Assembly: GCF_006715165.1 (NCBI RefSeq)
Contig: NZ_VFMS01000001.1
Coordinates: 3,472,001-3,536,000 of the forward strand
Origin: Arthrobacter sp. SLBN-122
Lineage (GTDB): Bacteria > Actinomycetota > Actinomycetes > Actinomycetales > Micrococcaceae
DNA length: 64,000 nucleotides
Direction of reading: 5' to 3'
Numbering within the stretch: position 1 is the first letter of the stretch; every line of letters begins with the position of its first letter. The position numbers and the translations under genes were made by a program. A model generated the notes under the pieces. The model did no database searches and was not told the origin of the DNA. It saw only the letters and a program-made list of their open reading frames with translations. Shown here in pieces: positions 16,470 to 24,437 of the stretch.

Positions 16470-17182
16470 GCGTGCGGCCTGATCCTGGTGGCCTCCAGCT
16501 TCTCCCGCACGGTGGGCAGATGCCGCCGGCTGATGGGAAGGCCCGCGCCGGCCACCGTGACGCGCGGCCCGTCAGCCGCCAGCTTCATTGAGGACACATG
16601 CTTCAGGGCCACCAGGTAGGAGCGGTGGGTGCGGATGAAGCCGGCGTCCGCCCACTGCTGTTCAAGATCTGCCAGCGGCACCCGGATGAGGTAGCTGGCG
16701 TCGGCGGTGTGCAGCCGCGCGTAGTCCCCCTGGGCCTGGACGTAGGTGACGTCGTCCCGGCGGATCATCCTGGTGGTCCCGCCCTGGTCAACGGTGATCA
16801 TCTCAGGTGCCGCACCGCCGTCGCGCAGTTCGCAGATCCGCCCCACGGAACGGGCCAGCCGTTCGGCGCGCACCGGCTTGAGGAGGTAGTCCACGGCGGC
16901 GAGTTCGAACGCCGCCAGGGCGTGGTCCTCGTCGGCGGTGACAAAGACAACGGCCGGGGGATTGCTGTTCCGGGCGATGGCGCCGGCGATGTCCAGGCCG
17001 GACACGGCGGGCATGTGGATGTCCAGGAAGACGGCGTCGATGCTTCCGGCAGAAAGGGCCGTCAGTGCTTCAGCGCCGGACGTGGCCCGCAGCACCTTTC
17101 CGATGCGATCGTCCCTGCCCAGCAGGAAGGCCAGTTCTTCAACGGCGGGCAGCTCATCATCAACGACGAGGACGTTAATCAT
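16466..17182 (-). CDS. LytTR-family response regulator
   Basis: The 238-residue protein has a receiver domain (1-115) with acidic pocket D8 D9, phosphoacceptor D54 in VFLDIHMP and K102 in YLLKP, then a LytTR DNA-binding domain (about 130-235) containing VTYVQAQGDYARLHT and FIRTHRSYLVAL. It is expected to bind direct repeats upstream of target promoters, here most likely a symporter gene. Its cognate kinase is encoded 33 bases upstream on the same strand. Together with the flanking symporters this resembles carboxylate-sensing systems such as BtsSR/YpdAB of enterobacteria, by analogy only. Confidence 0.92.
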   Translation of the reverse strand: MINVLVVDDELPAVEELAFLLGRDDRIGKVLRATSGAEALTALSAGSIDAVFLDIHMPAVSGLDIAGAIARNSNPPAVVFVTADEDHALAAFELAAVDYLLKPVRAERLARSVGRICELRDGGAAPEMITVDQGGTTRMIRRDDVTYVQAQGDYARLHTADASYLIRVPLADLEQQWADAGFIRTHRSYLVALKHVSSMKLAADGPRVTVAGAGLPISRRHLPTVREKLEATRIRPHA

Positions 17183-17215
17183 TCTCCTAGGGTACTTCCA
17201 GCCGGGGTGCCGGCC

Positions 17216-18397
17216 TCACGCATCGTGCCCGGGCTGGGACTTTGGCACCCGCATGGTGATCAGCGTTCCCTCGCCCGGCGCCGTCTCCACCACCAGTCCG
17301 TGGTCGTTGCCGTACACCTGGCGGAGGCGGGCATCCACGTTCCTCAGCCCCACGTGGTCCCCGTCGGTGTGTCCCGCCAGCACCGACCGGAGCTGCTCCG
17401 GATCCATCCCCACGCCGTCGTCCTCGATGGTGACCTCCGCGAAAGCGCCGGCGTCCTCGGCAGTGATGGTGATGTGGCCGGGCCCGGCCTTGGCCTCAAG
17501 CCCGTGCCGGACGGCGTTCTCCACCAGCGGCTGCAGGCTGAGGAAGGGGATGACGGTGCTGAGTACCTCGGGCGCCACCCGCAGGCTGACCTGGACCCGC
17601 TCACCGAACCGGGCCCGTTCCAGGAGCAGGTAGCGGTCAATGCAGCGGAGCTCCTCTGCGAGGGTGGTGAAGTCGCCGTGCCTTCGGAACGAGTACCGGG
17701 TGAAATCGGCAAACTCCACCACCAGCTCCCTGGCCCGCTCCGGATCGGTGTTGATGAAGGACGCGATGGCGTTGAGCGAGTTGTAGATGAAGTGCGGGCT
17801 GATCTGGGCGCGCAGGGCCCGGACTTCCGCCTCCATCAGCAGGGTCCGGGAGGCGTCCAGTTCGGCCAGTTCCACCTGGACCGCCACCCAGTCAGCCACT
17901 TCCCCCGTTGCCCTGACCAGGCCTGCCCCCGCGGAAGGGGCGAAGGCGGCCACAGCGCCCACGATCCGGGTGCCCGCCCGTACGGGGGCGATGACGCCGG
18001 CGAGGCGGCCGCCGGTCCCATCGCCGCCCGCAGACAGGACGGCGGTCCGGCCGGAGGCAAGGACCCCTGCGGCAAGTTCCATCAGGCGCGGCCTGATGTC
18101 CTCGGCTCCGCCGTCCCAGGCGAGTACGCCCGAGGTGTCCGTAATGGCCAGGGCATCGCAGGCCAGGAGGGCGCGCAGCTGACGGCTCGCTTTCGCCGCC
18201 CCGGCGGGGTTCAGGCCGCGGCGCAGGTGCTGCCCGGCCTGGGAGGCCGCGTGGAGCGTGTGGTAGGTGGCGCGCTCGGCGTCAGTGCCCAGGTCCCGGA
18301 AGGAGCGGAGCACCTTCAGGCCCACGCCGACGACGACGGCGATGGCCATGGCGATCACCGCAACGGCCGCTGCGGTGAGGAGGGGGGAGTCCGGCAT
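17216..18397 (-). CDS. LytS-like sensor histidine kinase
   Basis: The 393-residue protein has a single N-terminal membrane helix (about 6-30), a GAF-like middle region (about 70-175), the His_kinase domain with phosphoacceptor H202 in SPHFIYNSLNA, and an HATPase domain with LVENAVRHGL and DDGVGMD. It lacks the multi-helix 5TM-LYT sensor of true LytS, so the signal is probably cytoplasmic and read by the GAF-like part. I chose ATG 18397 because TACGCT on the minus strand (18405-18410) sits seven bases upstream, suggesting a leaderless start; an upstream start at 18436 is possible. It pairs with the LytTR regulator downstream. Confidence 0.88.
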   Translation of the reverse strand: MPDSPLLTAAAVAVIAMAIAVVVGVGLKVLRSFRDLGTDAERATYHTLHAASQAGQHLRRGLNPAGAAKASRQLRALLACDALAITDTSGVLAWDGGAEDIRPRLMELAAGVLASGRTAVLSAGGDGTGGRLAGVIAPVRAGTRIVGAVAAFAPSAGAGLVRATGEVADWVAVQVELAELDASRTLLMEAEVRALRAQISPHFIYNSLNAIASFINTDPERARELVVEFADFTRYSFRRHGDFTTLAEELRCIDRYLLLERARFGERVQVSLRVAPEVLSTVIPFLSLQPLVENAVRHGLEAKAGPGHITITAEDAGAFAEVTIEDDGVGMDPEQLRSVLAGHTDGDHVGLRNVDARLRQVYGNDHGLVVETAPGEGTLITMRVPKSQPGHDA

Positions 18398-18496
18398 GGT
18401 GCCCAGCGTAGCGGCGGGTGCCGTTTGCCGCAGCATCGCAACCGTTGAGCGACCGTGGCGGCCAGCTTATGGAATGGACAGGGCAACGGACGGCAG

Positions 18497-18512
18497 AGTG
18501 ATTGGTGTCACA
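18497..18512 (+). promoter_or_regulatory. CRP/GlxR-like binding site before the DUF485-symporter operon
   Basis: The half-sites AGTGA (18497-18501) and TCACA (18508-18512) are separated by six bases and match the TGTGA-N6-TCACA consensus at nine of ten positions. The site lies 18 bases before the ATG and just before the GAGGAGGA ribosome binding site. That position, so close to the gene, suggests repression or a role on the divergent kinase promoter. Confidence 0.6.
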
Positions 18513-18530
18513 TCTCAATGAGGAGGAACG

Positions 18531-18911
18531 ATGGGTCACGATGCCCATACTCCGGACGCAGCGGCGTCCGTGGACTTCGAACAAGTCCAGTCGACCGGGC
18601 AGTTCCAGGAATTGCGCAAGCGACACCGCAGCTTTGTCTTCCCCATGGCAGTGGCCTTCCTGCTGTGGTACTTCGCCTACGTCCTGCTCGCCGACTACGC
18701 GGTGGGCTTCATGTCCACCAAGGTATGGGGCAACATCAACGTCGGCCTGATCCTGGGCCTGCTCCAGTTCATCTCCACCTTCGCCATCACCGGCTGGTAC
18801 GTGCACTACTCCAACCGGAAGCTGGACCCCATCGCCTCCGAAATCAGGCATGAGATCGAGGGCCACGAATTCGATAAGGACGGAAACCGAGTGGGCGGAA
18901 CCAACAAATGA
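18531..18911 (+). CDS. DUF485 family membrane protein
   Basis: The 126-residue protein has the DUF485 layout: a helix with FQELRKRHRSFVFPMAVAF leading into a first membrane segment, the middle motif LLADYAVGFMSTKVWGNINVG, a second segment LILGLLQFISTFAITGWYV, and the tail HYSNRKLDPIASEIR. DUF485 proteins are encoded just before acetate/monocarboxylate symporters and are probably small subunits or assembly partners. GAGGAGGA precedes the ATG. The stop overlaps the symporter start (ATGA), showing coupled translation. Confidence 0.93.
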   Translation: MGHDAHTPDAAASVDFEQVQSTGQFQELRKRHRSFVFPMAVAFLLWYFAYVLLADYAVGFMSTKVWGNINVGLILGLLQFISTFAITGWYVHYSNRKLDPIASEIRHEIEGHEFDKDGNRVGGTNK

Positions 18912-20524
18912 TCACAATTCCAGCTGCGGTGGACGTCGCCGCCCTCAAGGACACCACCCTTTTGAACATGGGCATCTTCGGCCTGTTTGTGGCCGTGACC
19001 ATGGTGATCGTGCTCCGGGCCAGCCGCAACAACAAGACCGCCGCCGACTACTACGCCGCCGGGCGCTCCTTCACGGGCTCGCAGAACGGCACAGCCATTG
19101 CCGGCGACTACCTGTCGGCAGCATCCTTCCTGGGCATCACCGGCGCCATCGCCATCAACGGCTATGACGGGTTCATGTACTCCATCGGCTTCCTGGTGGC
19201 CTGGCTGGTGGCGCTGCTGCTGGTGGCTGAACTTCTCCGCAACACCGGCAAGTTCACAATGGCGGATGTGCTCTCCTTCCGGCTGAAGCAGCGCCCCGTA
19301 CGGATCGCGGCAGCCATCTCCACGCTTGCCGTCTGCTTCTTCTACCTGCTGGCCCAGATGGCCGGCGCCGGCAGCCTCATTTCGCTCCTGCTGGGCATCA
19401 GCGACTGGGGCGGACAGGCGCTGGTGATCATCGTCGTCGGCGCCCTCATGATCATGTACGTCCTGATCGGCGGCATGAAGGGCACCACCTGGGTCCAGAT
19501 AATCAAAGCCATGCTTCTGATCGCGGGTGCCGCCGTCATGACCCTGTGGGTCCTTGCCATCTACGGCTTCAACCTCTCCGCCCTGCTGGGCGGCGCCGTG
19601 GAGACCGCCAACAACCCGGCCGTCCTCAACCCGGGCCTGCAGTACGGCAAGTCGGACACCTCCAAGCTGGACTTCATGTCCCTGGGACTCGCCCTGGTCC
19701 TGGGCACAGCAGCCCTGCCGCACGTCCTGATGCGCTTCTACACCGTGCCCACTGCCAAGGAAGCCCGCAAGTCAGTGGTCTGGTCCATCTGGCTCATCGG
19801 CCTGTTCTACCTCTTCACGCTGGTGCTGGGCTACGGCGCCGCCGCGTTGGTGGGTGCCGACACGATCAAGAGCGCCCCGGGCGGAGTTAACTCGGCCGCG
19901 CCGCTGCTGGCCTTCCACCTGGGCGGCCCGCTGCTGCTCGGCTTCATCTCCGCGGTGGCGTTCGCCACCATCCTGGCGGTGGTGGCAGGCCTGACCATCA
20001 CGGCCGCCGCTTCCTTTGCGCATGACATCTACGCCAACGTCATCGCCAAGGGCAAGGCCGACGCCGCCACGGAAGTCCGGGTGGCCCGGCGCACCGTGGT
20101 GGTGATCGGCATCCTGGCCATCCTTGGCGGCATCTTTGCCAACGGCCAGAACGTGGCCTTCCTGGTGGCACTGGCCTTCGCCGTCGCTGCATCAGCCAAC
20201 CTGCCCACCATCATCTACTCGCTGTTCTGGCGGAAGTTCACCACCCAGGGCGCCGTGTGGAGCATGTACGGCGGCCTGGCCTCGGCGATCCTGCTCATCG
20301 TGTTCTCCCCGGTGGTTTCCGGAGCCAAGACCTCGATGATCCCGGGCGCCAACTTCGCCCTCTTCCCGCTGAGCAATCCGGGCATCGTGTCCATTCCGCT
20401 GGCCTTCTTCCTGGGGTGGCTGGGGACCACCCTGGACAAGAAGAAGGAAGATCCCGCCAAGCAGGCCGAAATGGAAGTCCGCTCGCTTACGGGCATCGGG
20501 GCCGAAAAGGCCGTGGACCACTAA
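18908..20524 (+). CDS. Cation/acetate symporter (ActP-like, SSS family)
   Basis: The 538-residue protein has about 13 transmembrane segments. Diagnostic stretches are NNKTAADYYAAGRSFTGSQN, AGDYLSAASFLGITGAIA, LPHVLMRFYTVPTAKEARKS and the late QNVAFLVALAFAVAASANLP. These are typical of ActP-type carriers that import acetate, propionate or pyruvate with Na+ at the cytoplasmic membrane. It is translated from an ATGA overlap with the DUF485 gene, carries a CRP-like site upstream and ends at an intrinsic terminator. It is divergent from the sensor kinase and is the better match of the two symporters to ActP. Confidence 0.93.
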   Translation: MITIPAAVDVAALKDTTLLNMGIFGLFVAVTMVIVLRASRNNKTAADYYAAGRSFTGSQNGTAIAGDYLSAASFLGITGAIAINGYDGFMYSIGFLVAWLVALLLVAELLRNTGKFTMADVLSFRLKQRPVRIAAAISTLAVCFFYLLAQMAGAGSLISLLLGISDWGGQALVIIVVGALMIMYVLIGGMKGTTWVQIIKAMLLIAGAAVMTLWVLAIYGFNLSALLGGAVETANNPAVLNPGLQYGKSDTSKLDFMSLGLALVLGTAALPHVLMRFYTVPTAKEARKSVVWSIWLIGLFYLFTLVLGYGAAALVGADTIKSAPGGVNSAAPLLAFHLGGPLLLGFISAVAFATILAVVAGLTITAAASFAHDIYANVIAKGKADAATEVRVARRTVVVIGILAILGGIFANGQNVAFLVALAFAVAASANLPTIIYSLFWRKFTTQGAVWSMYGGLASAILLIVFSPVVSGAKTSMIPGANFALFPLSNPGIVSIPLAFFLGWLGTTLDKKKEDPAKQAEMEVRSLTGIGAEKAVDH

Positions 20525-20572
20525 CAGGTGGACCACTGACCGATATGCCGGCTTTACCGGCGTAGACGGAAG

Positions 20573-20610
20573 GAGCCTCCAGCCGCAGACCGCGGCTTGG
20601 AGGCTCTTTC
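20573..20610 (+). terminator. Terminator after the acetate symporter gene
   Basis: The arms GAGCCTCCA-GCCGC and GCGGC-T-TGGAGGCTC pair over 14 bp with a single bulged T, followed by TTTCC. It lies about 50 bases after the symporter stop. The T tract is short, but the stem is strong. Confidence 0.75.
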
Positions 20611-20638
20611 CGTGCCCCCTGGCTTTCAGGGAGGAGGT

Positions 20639-21333
20639 TCAGCGCCGGTGGTGGTCGTCCGGCCCGGGGTTCCCGTGGCTGCCGTGCGGGACGGCGTGCT
20701 GGCCGGCCGTGGAGGCGGCGAGGCCCGGCGTCGTTATTCCTGCCACCAGGACGGCGCCGGCGAAAGCTGCCAGCAGGAGCCGGCCAGGCCGCATTCCGGT
20801 CCCCACCGGAGCACTTGGAACCGGCTGCCGTTCCCTGTCCTGCAAATCACCGCGTTGCCGGACGGCGGCCCGCTGGAGCCACTCAAGCGATGCAATGATC
20901 ATGAGCGTGAGCAGCAGCGCCGAAAGCTGCGTCAGGCTGAGGTTGGCGGCGGCGGGGGCAATCGGCGTGAATGCTATCGCGGCCAGGTGGACGGCGGCGG
21001 CGCCGGCCAGTACATACCGCGCCCGGGCCCGCCAGCCAGCCGGTCCCTGGCCAGGAACACCACGGCGCCGGCCAGCAGTGCCAGTCCCCAGGCGCCGGCC
21101 ACCGTGCCGGCAAAAACGGCCGGTGGCGCCGCAGGTCCCGCTGATGCCGCAAAGACACTGGACGAGATGGCCAGGTTGAGCGATCCTGCTCCGAAGCCCG
21201 CGAACCCGGTGAGCAGGCGAACGGCAGGGCCCGCTTGGGACGTCTGGGCCTCCGGCACGGCTGTCAGAGCTGTTGGTGCGCTCCGGCCAGCCGGGGCAGC
21301 CGGCCGGAGCGAGGCCATTCCCGGCGACGCCAC
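20639..21333 (-). pseudogene. Frameshifted multi-helix membrane protein
   Basis: Two overlapping minus-strand frames together make one plausible protein of about 230 residues with five membrane segments. The first frame runs from GTG 21333 (or ATG 21318) through VFAGTVAGAWGLALLAG and VVFLARDRLAG. The second continues with ARYVLAGAAAVHLAAIAF, LTQLSALLLTLMIIASLEW and RPGRLLLAAFAGAVLVAG, ending at 20639. The shift lies in a GGGCCCGGGCGCGG run near 21020-21032 and is explained by loss of one base. Without it the first frame stops at 20974. It may be a real mutation or a sequencing error in a GC homopolymer. The gene follows a DUF4383 gene by two bases. Family unknown. Confidence 0.75.
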
Positions 21334-21335
21334 GG

Positions 21336-21740
21336 CTAGGCCCGGGCGGCGGCGGGGGACTTGTCCAGGGACAGGCCCACGCCGAGGAGGAGTACGGCGC
21401 TGGCGAGGTGGAGGACGTTGTCGGCGCCGTTCAGGGCGATGATGTTCAGCGGCGAGTTCAGCAGGAACAGTCCAACGATGCCCACCAGGAGGTAAACGGC
21501 GCCCACCGTCGCGTTCACCGTGCGGGCACTGTCCGTCCCGCGAAGCCCGGCAAAAAGAAGCGCGGCACCGATGGCGAGGTGGATGACATTGTGCAGTGGG
21601 TTGACTTCGAAGATGATCAGGTTCGCGCCCTCGGTGGCAACGAAGCCGACGCCGGACGTGACTGCGAAGCCCAGCAGGCCCACCAGGAGGTAGACGGCTC
21701 CGAAAATGGTGGCGACGAGGCGGTTGGGTGAGTTGCGCAT
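21336..21740 (-). CDS. DUF4383 family membrane protein
   Basis: The 134-residue protein has four hydrophobic segments arranged as two similar halves: FGAVYLLVGLLGFAVTSG with NPLHNVIHLAIGAALLFAGL, and VGAVYLLVGIVGLFLLNS with NGADNVLHLASAVLLLGVGL. The repeated NxxHNVxHLxxGxxLL pattern is the mark of DUF4383. Function is unknown. AAGGA lies seven bases upstream of ATG 21740; a TTG two codons earlier is less likely. The next gene, the frameshifted membrane protein, starts two bases beyond the stop. Confidence 0.88.
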   Translation of the reverse strand: MRNSPNRLVATIFGAVYLLVGLLGFAVTSGVGFVATEGANLIIFEVNPLHNVIHLAIGAALLFAGLRGTDSARTVNATVGAVYLLVGIVGLFLLNSPLNIIALNGADNVLHLASAVLLLGVGLSLDKSPAAARA

Positions 21741-21879
21741 GGCCAATTCCTTCCGATGGGGCGGGCAACAGTTCCCGCCGGACCAACAGGCCCCTGGGCG
21801 GGACCCTCGGAAGAGATTCGGATCATGGCCGTGGGTGGATGGGTAAAAAGATCAGTACCCTTTCCACTTTCCTGTCCGT

Positions 21880-22425
21880 CTAGGCCGCCGGCCGCAGCTT
21901 AATGTTGGTCATGAGGGGCTTGTCCTTGCCTTCGAAGCGGTATGCCAGGTCCACTTTCTTGCCGGTGCAGCTGATCTGGCCCACCACCTCCGCCGACTTG
22001 ATCCCGTTCTCCGTGGAGACCTTAAGGTCGTTGTACGCGGGCTGGCAGGAGCTGTCCATTTCCAGGCTCTTCACCCCGGAGATGAAGGCTTCCTTGGAGA
22101 GCTGTTTCTGCAGGGCCGGGTCGAGGTATTCGTCGTAGGCGCGGGAGGTGTCGCCGGCGATGACCTTCCTGGTGAAGTCGTCCGCGAGTCCCCGGGCCTG
22201 GTTGGTTGCGCTGCCAACCACATTCACCAGGATGACGACGCCGAGGATCACCAGGAGCAGCACCCCGCCGAGGCTGCCAAGAATGATCCACAGCTTCCGA
22301 CGGTTCCGTTGCCGGGGCGGTTCCCCCGGCAGTCCGAACGGGGCGGGCTGCTCCGGCAGCGGCGGCAACTGCCGAGGTGTGTAGCCCGTCCGGCCCTGCT
22401 GGTACGGATCCTGGGAACTGCTCAA
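21880..22425 (-). CDS. Membrane-anchored protein with proline-rich N-terminus
   Basis: From the TTG at 22425 the protein has about 181 residues: SSSQDPYQQGRTGYTPRQLPP, a proline-rich cytoplasmic tail, one membrane helix (KLWIILGSLGGVLLLVILGVVILVNVV) and an extracytoplasmic domain of about 110 residues with two cysteines (SSCQP and ISCTG) that could form a disulfide. The architecture resembles actinobacterial proteins with a short tail, one helix and a DUF4878/lumazine-like exported domain, but I cannot assign a family. The frame is open to 22503; the TTG is preferred because AAAGG lies nine bases upstream. The start is uncertain. Confidence 0.75.
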   Translation of the reverse strand: MSSSQDPYQQGRTGYTPRQLPPLPEQPAPFGLPGEPPRQRNRRKLWIILGSLGGVLLLVILGVVILVNVVGSATNQARGLADDFTRKVIAGDTSRAYDEYLDPALQKQLSKEAFISGVKSLEMDSSCQPAYNDLKVSTENGIKSAEVVGQISCTGKKVDLAYRFEGKDKPLMTNIKLRPAA

Positions 22426-22600
22426 AAGTGGAGCCTTTCGGGAACTGGCGCTGCGGCGCCGGCGAACTGGCCCGGGCCCTTCCCGGCCCGGCGATGACTG
22501 CAACCAAGCCTATAACCCCGCCTGCCGCCGTCGTGCGTGCAGCATGTGTGGAAGGTCCGCTGGTGGCGTTAAGCACCTTCTGGACTATGCCCCTTCTGAA

Positions 22601-23074
22601 CTATGCACTTTCTGAACCGCGGTCCAGCAGGGGCTGCACCCGGAAAGGGATCAGTTCGCCCATGGCCAATGCGGTGTCAGCCCGTTCCACGCCATCGCAG
22701 GCAAGGATCTTGCCGTTGATCCGGAACAGGTCCTCGGCATCCCTGGCCACCACGCGCAGCAGCAAGTCTGCTGAGCCCGTCAGTCCGTAACCCTCCAGGA
22801 CCTCGGGGATGGCTGCGATTTCCTCCGCCAGGTGCCCAAGCTTCTGCTGCTGCACGTGGACGGAGATGAAAGCCATGAGCGGATACCCCAGGGCGACTGG
22901 ATTGATGCGCCGTTCGAAGGACAGGAAGACGTGCTTTTTCTCCAGCTGGGCCATGCGCGCCTGGACCGTATTGCGGGACAGGCCCAGCTTCTGCGCCAGG
23001 GCCACCACCGTGCGGCGCGGATCCTGTGCCAGTGCTGCCAACAGGCGGGTGTCAGTGCCATCCAAAGCTCGCAT
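22601..23074 (-). CDS. Lrp/AsnC-family regulator (BkdR-like position)
   Basis: The 157-residue protein has an N-terminal winged HTH (DGTDTRLLAALAQDPRRTVVALAQKLGLSRNTV, read across residues 5-37) and a C-terminal RAM domain containing PEVLEGYGLTGSADLLLRVVA, where small ligands bind. It is divergent from the bkd operon, the position of Lrp-type BkdR activators that respond to branched-chain amino acids; that function is inferred from context. TAGCGT on the minus strand (23083-23088) lies eight bases before the ATG, so the transcript may be leaderless. A start six codons upstream is less likely. Confidence 0.87.
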   Translation of the reverse strand: MRALDGTDTRLLAALAQDPRRTVVALAQKLGLSRNTVQARMAQLEKKHVFLSFERRINPVALGYPLMAFISVHVQQQKLGHLAEEIAAIPEVLEGYGLTGSADLLLRVVARDAEDLFRINGKILACDGVERADTALAMGELIPFRVQPLLDRGSESA

Positions 23075-23141
23075 AATGCGCAACGCTAGCACGGTCCCAG
23101 TGCCTCATATAGGGCACTCTGCTCAACTTGATCCGCAGTGG

Positions 23142-23174
23142 TTGTACCCGATGGCCATTGTGAGTAGGGTCACA
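23142..23174 (+). promoter_or_regulatory. bkd operon promoter with overlapping CRP/GlxR site
   Basis: A -35 box TTGTAC (23142-23147) and a -10 box TAGGGT (23165-23170) are spaced by 17 bases. Overlaid on the -10 is a perfect TGTGA-N6-TCACA palindrome (23159-23174). A CRP/GlxR-type regulator bound here would cover the -10 box and should repress. This lies between the Lrp regulator gene and bkdA. Confidence 0.72.
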
Positions 23175-23267
23175 GTATCTGGGGCAATGACGCCCGGAAG
23201 GCCGGTGGCGGCAGGGCCAAAAGCTTCGAAAACCACAGGTCAACGACGTACGAAGGTTGCGGCAATC

Positions 23268-24437
23268 GTGTCTACAGACGAAACGGGCCCTGGCGGCGCA
23301 CAAACCCCCGACATCGCAGGAAACCCCGGCGGAACGGGGCCGGATCTCCTCCAGCTGATCGCCCCGTCGGGTGAGCGCATCAGCCACCCGGAATTCGATT
23401 TTTGGGTCAGGGACATTACCGACGATCAGTTGTGCTCCCTCTTCGAGGACATGACCGTCATCCGCAGGATCGACGTGGAGGCCACGGCCCTGCAGCGGCA
23501 GGGTGAGCTGGCCCTGTGGCCCCCGCTCCTGGGCCAGGAGGCAGCCCAGATCGGGTCCGGCAGGGCGTTGCGGGCGGACGACTTTGTCTTCTCCAGCTAC
23601 CGCGAAAACGGTGTGGCGTACTGCCGCGGTGTAGACCTGACGGACCTACTGCGGGTGTGGCGGGGAAACGCGTCCGGCGGCTGGGACCCCTACGGCATCA
23701 ACATGGCAACGCCGCAGATCATCATCGGCGCCCAGACACTGCATGCCACTGGCTACGCCATGGGGATCCAGAATGACGGCGCGGACGCGGTGGCCGTGAC
23801 CTACTTCGGTGACGGGGCCACCAGTGAGGGCGACGTCAACGAGGCCATGGTGTTCGCCGCCAGTTTCCAGGCCCCCGTGGTTTTCTTCTGCACGAACAAC
23901 CACTGGGCCATCTCCGAGCCCGTGCGCCTGCAGTCCCACATCCAGCTCGCGGACCGGGCCTGCGGTTTCGGCATCCCCAACCTGCGCGTGGACGGCAATG
24001 ACGTCCTGGCGGTCATGGCTGCCACCCGGCTGGCACTTGACCGGGCCCGCCGTGGCGGCGGCCCCACCTTCATCGAAGCCGTCAGTTACCGCATGGGCCC
24101 CCACACCACCGCAGATGATCCCACCCGCTACCGCGACGCCAACGAACTGGAGGACTGGGCCGCCAAGGACCCCATCTCCCGGCTCGCCGGCCTCCTGGAC
24201 CGGAAGGGGATCCTGACCGCGGAACTGCAGCAGCAGGTCAAGGACAAAGCTGACGCCGTTGCATCGGAGATGCGCCGCGGCTGCACCACCATGCCGGAAC
24301 CCCGGCCCATGGACATCTTCAAGCACGTCTACAGCACGCCCAATTCCTGGCTGGAACGCCAGCAGGACCATTACGCCCGTTACCTGGCGACCTTCGGGGA
24401 CCCCGACGGAGCCGTTTCCAAGGAAGGTGCACGCTGA
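23268..24437 (+). CDS. bkdA: Branched-chain 2-oxo acid dehydrogenase E1 alpha
   Basis: The protein has about 389 residues and is the thiamine-diphosphate-binding alpha subunit that decarboxylates branched 2-oxo acids from Val, Leu and Ile. The ThDP motif GDGATSEGDVNEAMVFAA is followed by CTNNHWAIS; the substrate region has RQGELALWPPLLGQEAAQIG and SSYRENG, and SYRMGPHTTADDPTRYR closes the domain. GTG 23268 has GAAGG 11 bases upstream; ATG 23187, about 10 bases after the predicted transcription start, is the alternative. The order alpha-beta-E2 and the leucine-type operon nearby favour branched-chain substrates over pyruvate. Confidence 0.9.
   Translation: MSTDETGPGGAQTPDIAGNPGGTGPDLLQLIAPSGERISHPEFDFWVRDITDDQLCSLFEDMTVIRRIDVEATALQRQGELALWPPLLGQEAAQIGSGRALRADDFVFSSYRENGVAYCRGVDLTDLLRVWRGNASGGWDPYGINMATPQIIIGAQTLHATGYAMGIQNDGADAVAVTYFGDGATSEGDVNEAMVFAASFQAPVVFFCTNNHWAISEPVRLQSHIQLADRACGFGIPNLRVDGNDVLAVMAATRLALDRARRGGGPTFIEAVSYRMGPHTTADDPTRYRDANELEDWAAKDPISRLAGLLDRKGILTAELQQQVKDKADAVASEMRRGCTTMPEPRPMDIFKHVYSTPNSWLERQQDHYARYLATFGDPDGAVSKEGAR

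Noticed and set aside
16598..18448. A 616-codon plus-strand frame opposite the two-component genes
   Set aside because: It covers a clear response regulator and kinase on the other strand and shows no domain of its own.
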